Part shown: in pieces, positions 40,765-44,806 of the stretch | Position numbering within the stretch: position 1 is the first letter of the stretch | Layout of the letters: each line of letters starts with the position of its first letter | Origin: Gemmatimonadota bacterium | GTDB lineage: Bacteria > Gemmatimonadota > Gemmatimonadetes > Gemmatimonadales > GWC2-71-9 | NCBI GenBank assembly: GCA_003222115.1 | Contig: QHUL01000064.1 | Coordinates: 1 to 44,806, forward strand | Length of the DNA: 44,806 nucleotides | Reading direction: 5' to 3' | Notes under the pieces: generated by a model | Seen by the model: the letters and a program-made list of their open reading frames with translations, nothing else | Database searches by the model: none | What the model was told of the DNA's origin: nothing | Position numbers and translations under genes: made by a program

Positions 40765-42504
40765 ATGCAAAATCCCGACATCGCCCGCCTGTTCGACGAG
40801 GTCGCCGATCTCCTGGAGATCCAGGGTGCCAACCCGTTCCGAGTGCGGGCCTATCGCAACGCGGCGCGGATCGTGCGGGACTACCCGGAGCCCCTGGCCG
40901 AGGTCGTGCGCTCGGGCACACACGATCTGACGGAGATCGCGGGCATCGGGGACGACCTGGCCGAGAAGATCACGGCGATCGTGACCACGGGAGAGCTGCC
41001 GCTTCGCAGGGAGCTCGCCGCCCAGCTGCCCCCCGGCCTGCTCGACCTGCTGCGCATCCCGGGCCTCGGCCCCAAGCGGGTCAAAGAGCTGCATGACAAA
41101 CTGCACGTGACTTCTGCCGCCGATCTGGCGGAGGCGGTCGAGGCTGGCAAGGTCGAAGAGCTGAAGGGCTTCGGTCCCAAGATGGTGGAAAAGATCCGGG
41201 CCGGGCTCGCCCAGGCCGAGCGGGTCGAGCGGCGGCTGCTGCTCGACGAAGCGGAGGCCCAGGCCACGGCGCTCGTGGCCTATCTGAAGGCGGGCGGGGG
41301 CATCCGCGACCTCGAAGTCGCGGGGAGCTACCGGCGGCGCCGCGAGACGGTCGGCGATCTGGACGTCCTGGCCACGTGCGCGGATGGCACGGCCGTAATG
41401 AGCCGCTTCGCCGCCTACCCGGACGTCGCCGCGGTGCTGGCCCAGGGCCCGACGCGCGCGACGGTCCGGCTGCGGGGCGGGCTCCAGGTGGACCTGCGGG
41501 CCGTGGAGCCGGACGCCTACGGCGCCGCCTTGTTGTACTTCACCGGCTCGAAGGCGCACAACGTCGCGTTGCGGCAGCTGGCACAGGAGAAAGGGCTCAA
41601 GCTCAACGAATACGGGCTGTACCGCGGCGAACGCCGGGTGGCGGCGGCGACCGAGGCGGACATTTACCGCGCGCTCGGCCTCGATTGGATCCCCCCGGAG
41701 CTGCGCGAGGCGCGCGGCGAAATCGCCCTCGCGCGCGAGCACCGGCTCCCCGCGCTGGTGTCAGTGGACGCGATTCGCGGCGATCTCCAGATGCACACGA
41801 CCGCGAGCGACGGCCAGGCGACGTTTCGGGTCATGGCGGAGGCGGCGCGAGGGCGCGGCTACGCCTACATCGCCATCACGGACCACTCCAAACGCGTCAC
41901 GATGGCGCGTGGCCTCGATCCCAGCCGGCTGCGCGAGCAGTGGAAGGAGATCGACGAGTGGAACGCCGCGAACCGCGGGCTCACGATCCTGAAGAGCGTG
42001 GAGCTCGACATCCTCGAGGACGGAACGCTCGACCTCCCCGACGACGTGCTCGCCGAAGCGGACTACGTGGTGGCAACGATGCACTACGGGTTGAACCAGA
42101 CGGAGCGGCAGCTGACCGAACGGTTGGTGGGCGCCGCGGAGCACCGCTGGGTGGATGCGATCGGCCACCCCACGGGGCGCCTGCTCGGGAAGCGGGAGCC
42201 TTACCCGCTCGACTTCGACGCCCTGTGCCGCGCCGCGGCCGCGGCCGGGTGCCTGCTCGAGCTGAACGGCAACCCGGAGCGCATGGATCTGCCGGACACG
42301 CTCGCCGCCGCGGCGAAGGGGCACGGGGTGCGCTTCGCCCTCTCCACCGACAGCCACCAACCCGGGCATCTCGCGTTCATGCGCTACGCCGTGGACCTGG
42401 CGCGGCGGGCGGGACTCGAGGCGGGGGACGTCCTCAACACTCGCCCCCTGGATGAGTTTCGGCGGGGGTTGAAAAGGGCGGTAGAGGACGGTAGAGGGCG
42501 GTAG
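40765..42504 (+). CDS. polX: DNA polymerase/3'-5' exonuclease PolX (Pol beta-like plus PHP)
   Basis: Repair polymerase of 579 residues. The 8-kDa and HhH region (MQNPDIARLFDEVADLLEIQ, IAGIGDDLAEKI, IPGLGPKRVKELHDKL) precedes the palm with GSYRRRRETVGDLDVL (metal Asp pair near 197-199) and LQVDLRAV. The PHP domain starts at about 340 (DLQMHTTASDGQ, ITDHSKRVTMARGLD, ELDILEDG, DYVVATMHYG, AIGHPTGRLLGKR, STDSHQP) with metal-binding His and Asp kept. The last ten codons (RAVEDGRGR) and the stop TAG lie inside the 10-bp repeat at 42476-42538. The start codon abuts another repeat and lacks a ribosome site. Confidence 0.94.
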   Translation: MQNPDIARLFDEVADLLEIQGANPFRVRAYRNAARIVRDYPEPLAEVVRSGTHDLTEIAGIGDDLAEKITAIVTTGELPLRRELAAQLPPGLLDLLRIPGLGPKRVKELHDKLHVTSAADLAEAVEAGKVEELKGFGPKMVEKIRAGLAQAERVERRLLLDEAEAQATALVAYLKAGGGIRDLEVAGSYRRRRETVGDLDVLATCADGTAVMSRFAAYPDVAAVLAQGPTRATVRLRGGLQVDLRAVEPDAYGAALLYFTGSKAHNVALRQLAQEKGLKLNEYGLYRGERRVAAATEADIYRALGLDWIPPELREARGEIALAREHRLPALVSVDAIRGDLQMHTTASDGQATFRVMAEAARGRGYAYIAITDHSKRVTMARGLDPSRLREQWKEIDEWNAANRGLTILKSVELDILEDGTLDLPDDVLAEADYVVATMHYGLNQTERQLTERLVGAAEHRWVDAIGHPTGRLLGKREPYPLDFDALCRAAAAAGCLLELNGNPERMDLPDTLAAAAKGHGVRFALSTDSHQPGHLAFMRYAVDLARRAGLEAGDVLNTRPLDEFRRGLKRAVEDGRGR

Positions 42505-42538
42505 AGGACTGCCGTCTTCTACCGTCTTCTACCGTCCT
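42476..42538 (+). terminator. 25-bp hairpin of 10-bp units at the polX end (decamer element 3)
   Basis: Units GGGCGGTAGA, GGACGGTAGA, GGGCGGTAGA run from 42476. The arms 42485-42509 and 42514-42538 pair over 25 positions around a 4-base TGCC loop. The three DNA-level mismatches (positions 12, 14 and 22 of the arm) are G opposite T, so all become G-U pairs in plus-strand RNA but C-A mismatches in minus-strand RNA. The right arm overlaps the last codons of the convergent rnhB gene (which ends at 42529). Confidence 0.8.
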
Positions 42539-43158
42539 ATCAGTTCCAGTTGAACCACCGGACTGAAGCTGCGGCGGTGATGCGCCGTGAAGCCGAGCGC
42601 GGCGAGGGCCGCGAGATGCTGCGGGGTGCCGTAGCCCTTGTTGCTGGCCCAGGCGTAGGCGGGGTGACGGCCTCCGAGCAGGCCCATCAGGCGGTCGCGC
42701 ACCGTTTTCGCGATCACCGAGGCGGCGGCGATCGAGTGGCAGCGGGCGTCGCCGTCCACGATCGCCTGGTGGGGGCAGCCGAGCTCCGGGCAGGGCAGGC
42801 CGTCCACCAGGACCACGTCGGGGCGGACGGCGAGGCGGGCGAGCGCGCGGCGCATCGCGAGCACAGCGGCGCGGCGGATGTTGAAGCGGTCGATTTCGCG
42901 CACGCTCGCGGCACCGACGGCGACCGCGAGGGCGCGCACGCGCACCAGCGCGGCGAGCCGCTCGCGCGCGGCGGCGGACAGGAGCTTCGAGTCCCGCAGG
43001 CCGCGGATCGGCTTGGCGAACGCCGGAAACACGACGGCCGCGGCCACCACCGGACCAGCCAGGGGACCGCGGCCTGCCTCGTCGACGCCGGCGACGAGTC
43101 CCCGCCCCTCGCGCCAGAGCGCGGCTTCGCGCTCGAGCGAGGGGCGGCGGGGACTCAC
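42529..43158 (-). CDS. rnhB: Ribonuclease HII
   Basis: Removes RNA and single ribonucleotides from DNA hybrids; 209 residues. GTG 43158 overlaps the rplS stop as GTGA. Active-site motif [20 protein letters not shown] has Asp26 and Glu27; further motifs are [23 protein letters not shown] (catalytic Asp), [16 protein letters not shown] and [13 protein letters not shown]. The C-terminus [12 protein letters not shown] is partly encoded within the polX-end hairpin. Place after rplS is common in bacteria. Confidence 0.95.
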   Translation of the reverse strand: MSPRRPSLEREAALWREGRGLVAGVDEAGRGPLAGPVVAAAVVFPAFAKPIRGLRDSKLLSAAARERLAALVRVRALAVAVGAASVREIDRFNIRRAAVLAMRRALARLAVRPDVVLVDGLPCPELGCPHQAIVDGDARCHSIAAASVIAKTVRDRLMGLLGGRHPAYAWASNKGYGTPQHLAALAALGFTAHHRRSFSPVVQLELIGR

Positions 43159-43532
43159 GCTTCCGGCTGCCCCGTCTCGGGGACCACTGCGGCGCGCTTT
43201 TCGCGGATGCGCGCCGATTTGCCCGCGAGGCGTCGCAGGAAGTAGAGCTTGGCACGCCGTACGCGCCCTTTGCGCATCAGCTCGATCCCCGCAATCGACG
43301 GCGCGTGCAGCGGGAAGATGCGCTCCACCCCGACGCCCGCCGAGATCTTCCGCACGGTGAAGGTCGCGTTGATGCCGGCGCCGCGGCGGGCGATACACAC
43401 GCCCTCGAACGCCTGCAGCCGCTCCTTGTCACCCTCGCGCACGCGCACCATGACCCGCACCGTGTCGCCCGGGTCGAACGCGGGGAGGTCCGTCCGCAAC
43501 CCTTCCCGCTCGACCGCCCTCAATCGATCCAT
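43155..43532 (-). CDS. rplS: 50S ribosomal protein L19
   Basis: Large-subunit protein at the 30S-50S interface; 125 residues from ATG 43532. [20 protein letters not shown] leads to [59 protein letters not shown] and [20 protein letters not shown], all diagnostic of L19. A longer frame to 43664 overlaps trmD and is not needed. A 49-bp gap separates it from trmD. Confidence 0.97.
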   Translation of the reverse strand: MDRLRAVEREGLRTDLPAFDPGDTVRVMVRVREGDKERLQAFEGVCIARRGAGINATFTVRKISAGVGVERIFPLHAPSIAGIELMRKGRVRRAKLYFLRRLAGKSARIREKRAAVVPETGQPEA

Positions 43533-43581
43533 AGCCTGTTCCCTCAATCCCTCTATGCGTCCGTGGGCCGGGTGCTGCGCG

Positions 43582-44265
43582 CTATTCTTCCAGCCGTTTC
43601 GCCCACAGATCGGGCCGCCGCTCGCGCGTGATGCGCTCGACTTCCGCCGCGCGCCACTCCGCAATCTTGTCGTGATCGCCGCTCAACAATACCGCCGGGA
43701 CATCCAATCCGCGATAGCTGGGCGGCCGCGTGTAGCTCGGCGGCGACAGCACTCCGTCGTAGTGCGAGTCCGTCGCGGCCGACTCGTGGTCGCCCAGGGC
43801 CCCCGGGAGCAGCCGCACCACGGCGTCGATGACGCACAGCGCCGCCGGCTCTCCGCCCGAGAGCACAAAGTCGCCGAGCGACAGCTCCTCCGCGCCCAGC
43901 CCGTCCGCCACCCGCTGGTCCACGTCCTTGTAATGGCCGCACAGGAGCGTGAGCTCCCTGCCCACTGAGAACCGCACCGCGTCCTGGTGCGTGAACGCGC
44001 GGCCGCGCGCCGAGAGCAGCACGATGGGCGGCCCGGCGCGCAGGTCGTCCACCGCCTCGAAGAACGGCTCCGGCTTGAGGACCATCCCCGCCCCGCCGCC
44101 GTAAGGGGAGTCGTCCACGGTGCGGTGCCTGTCGTGCGTGTAGTCGCGCAGCTGCACGACCCGGTAGCGCGCGTGCCCCAGCTGCGCCGCTCGCCCGAGG
44201 ATGCTCGCGCCGAGCGCCCCGCCGAACATCTCCGGAAACAGCGTCACGACGTTAATCGTCAGCAT
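43582..44265 (-). CDS. trmD: tRNA (guanine-N1-)-methyltransferase TrmD
   Basis: SPOUT methyltransferase that makes m1G37 in tRNA and prevents frameshifting; 227 residues. Motifs: [78 protein letters not shown] and the trefoil knot region. C-terminal [10 protein letters not shown] fits. Its start overlaps the end of rimM by 14 bases. Confidence 0.97.
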   Translation of the reverse strand: MLTINVVTLFPEMFGGALGASILGRAAQLGHARYRVVQLRDYTHDRHRTVDDSPYGGGAGMVLKPEPFFEAVDDLRAGPPIVLLSARGRAFTHQDAVRFSVGRELTLLCGHYKDVDQRVADGLGAEELSLGDFVLSGGEPAALCVIDAVVRLLPGALGDHESAATDSHYDGVLSPPSYTRPPSYRGLDVPAVLLSGDHDKIAEWRAAEVERITRERRPDLWAKRLEE

Positions 44266-44602
44266 CGCCGCCTTCCACGGCCACCCACAGGCCGCGCCAG
44301 GCCTCCGCCGCCTCCCGCGTCACTCCTGCAAGCCCGAGCAGCCACTCACGGTGATAGGACCGCCGCCGCGCCACGGTGAGCGGCCCCGCGATCACGCGCC
44401 GGTCCTCGTCCACCACGTACAGGCGGGCCTGCGGGGCGAACACGGCGCCCGGATTCTGGACGAGGGGCTGCACCGCCACCTCCCCTTGCTCGCCGTGCGG
44501 CTTGCGCAACCGCCCGACTATGCGGGGCGTTTGCCGAGCACTCCGACCTGCTTGAGCAGCGAGCGGACCGTATCGGTGGGCATCGCCCCCTTCGCCATCC
44601 AC
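44252..44602 (-). CDS. rimM: RimM N-terminal domain only (16S rRNA processing factor, no PRC barrel)
   Basis: 30S maturation factor that binds S19. Recognisable from IVGRLRKPHGEQGEVAVQPL to AEAWRGLWVAV, which is the RimM N-terminal beta-barrel; the protein then ends (GGDADD). The usual C-terminal PRC barrel (about 80 residues) is absent because trmD begins 14 bases before the rimM stop. The start is uncertain. The homologous region begins at an ATA codon (44521-44519) that overlaps the rpsP stop as ATAG; the first standard start in frame is ATG 44602 inside rpsP, or TTG 44509, which would cut into the first strand. Coordinates follow ATG 44602 (116 residues). Confidence 0.8.
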   Translation of the reverse strand: MDGEGGDAHRYGPLAAQAGRSARQTPRIVGRLRKPHGEQGEVAVQPLVQNPGAVFAPQARLYVVDEDRRVIAGPLTVARRRSYHREWLLGLAGVTREAAEAWRGLWVAVEGGDADD

Positions 44603-44775
44603 GCCAGCGCCTTGTCGCGATCCACTTGGATCAGCGCCGGCTTGGCGCGCGGATTGTAGTGACCGAGGGTCGCGACAAAGCGGCCGTCCCGGGGCGAGCG
44701 CGAGTCCGCCACCACGATCCGGAAATAGGCCTGTCCCTTGCGGCCCACGCGCCGCAGTCTGATGCGAGTCGCCAT
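44518..44775 (-). CDS. rpsP: 30S ribosomal protein S16
   Basis: Small-subunit protein of 85 residues, first gene of the rpsP-rimM-trmD-rplS-rnhB operon in this window. MATRIRLRRVGRKGQAYFRI then VVADSRSPRDGRFVATLGHY and GAMPTDTVRSLLKQVGV are typical of S16. An AAGGAC ribosome site precedes the ATG at 44775. Genes further upstream are outside the window. Confidence 0.97.
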   Translation of the reverse strand: MATRIRLRRVGRKGQAYFRIVVADSRSPRDGRFVATLGHYNPRAKPALIQVDRDKALAWMAKGAMPTDTVRSLLKQVGVLGKRPA

Positions 44776-44806
44776 GCGTCCTGTCCTTACAGCCGTTGAG
44801 AGAAGC

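Noticed and set aside
37131-42538. CRISPR array
   Set aside because: The repeats are 10-bp units without unique spacers of regular size and form inverted arrays; no cas genes are in the window.

Overview
The window is a GC-rich bacterial chromosome segment. The gene content and style suggest Gemmatimonadota or a near relative, probably an environmental genome. The pointers are many GTG starts, very tight gene overlaps, large PAS/GAF hybrid histidine kinases, an Oar-like TonB receptor and a T2SS of reduced components. This placement is an inference; no 16S rRNA or other decisive phylogenetic marker is present. No insertion sequence, phage, CRISPR array or rRNA was seen.

Layout. (1) 1-9281 is a type II secretion system. 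L-M-C-D-E-F are translationally coupled on the minus strand, J-I-K form a plus-strand cassette lodged between F and G, and G runs off the left edge. (2) 9282-10008 is a decayed region holding the 3' half of a frameshifted heme-binding (GlcG/HbpS-type) gene. (3) 10009-23364 is a large signalling island. It holds an HTH-MEDS regulator, a TonB-dependent receptor, a YfiR-family periplasmic protein and a CHASE8-HAMP histidine kinase, then two successive modules of single-domain response regulator plus hybrid kinase, and a convergent 946-residue hybrid kinase. (4) 23561-30725 holds a K+/H+ antiporter, a holB-moaC-lytic transglycosylase operon, and a minus-strand operon of three small unknown genes ending in an MltD-like transglycosylase. 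(5) 30741-35765 is a minus-strand operon: ilvE-like aminotransferase, flavin disulfide oxidoreductase, a VTT-DUF547 fusion, and two glycosyltransferases of the pair often seen in arsenosugar-type clusters. (6) 36084-42504 holds tRNA-Lys, an LCMT-type methyltransferase, a large Oar-like TonB receptor and a PolX polymerase. (7) 42529-44775 is the conserved rpsP-rimM-trmD-rplS-rnhB operon on the minus strand.

The most coherent unusual system is the receptor-YfiR-CHASE8 kinase-response regulator operon. It resembles the YfiBNR inner-membrane signalling module, but a histidine kinase stands where YfiN has a diguanylate cyclase, and a TonB receptor stands where the outer-membrane partner would be.

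The second unusual layer is non-coding. Short tandem units of 7 or 10 bp are arranged as long inverted repeats at gene ends (20434-20521, 37131-37212, 42476-42538), directly before a start codon (40671-40764), and even in frame inside an oxidoreductase gene (34655-34727). Both unit lengths leave a remainder of one when divided by three, so successive units are read in successive frames.
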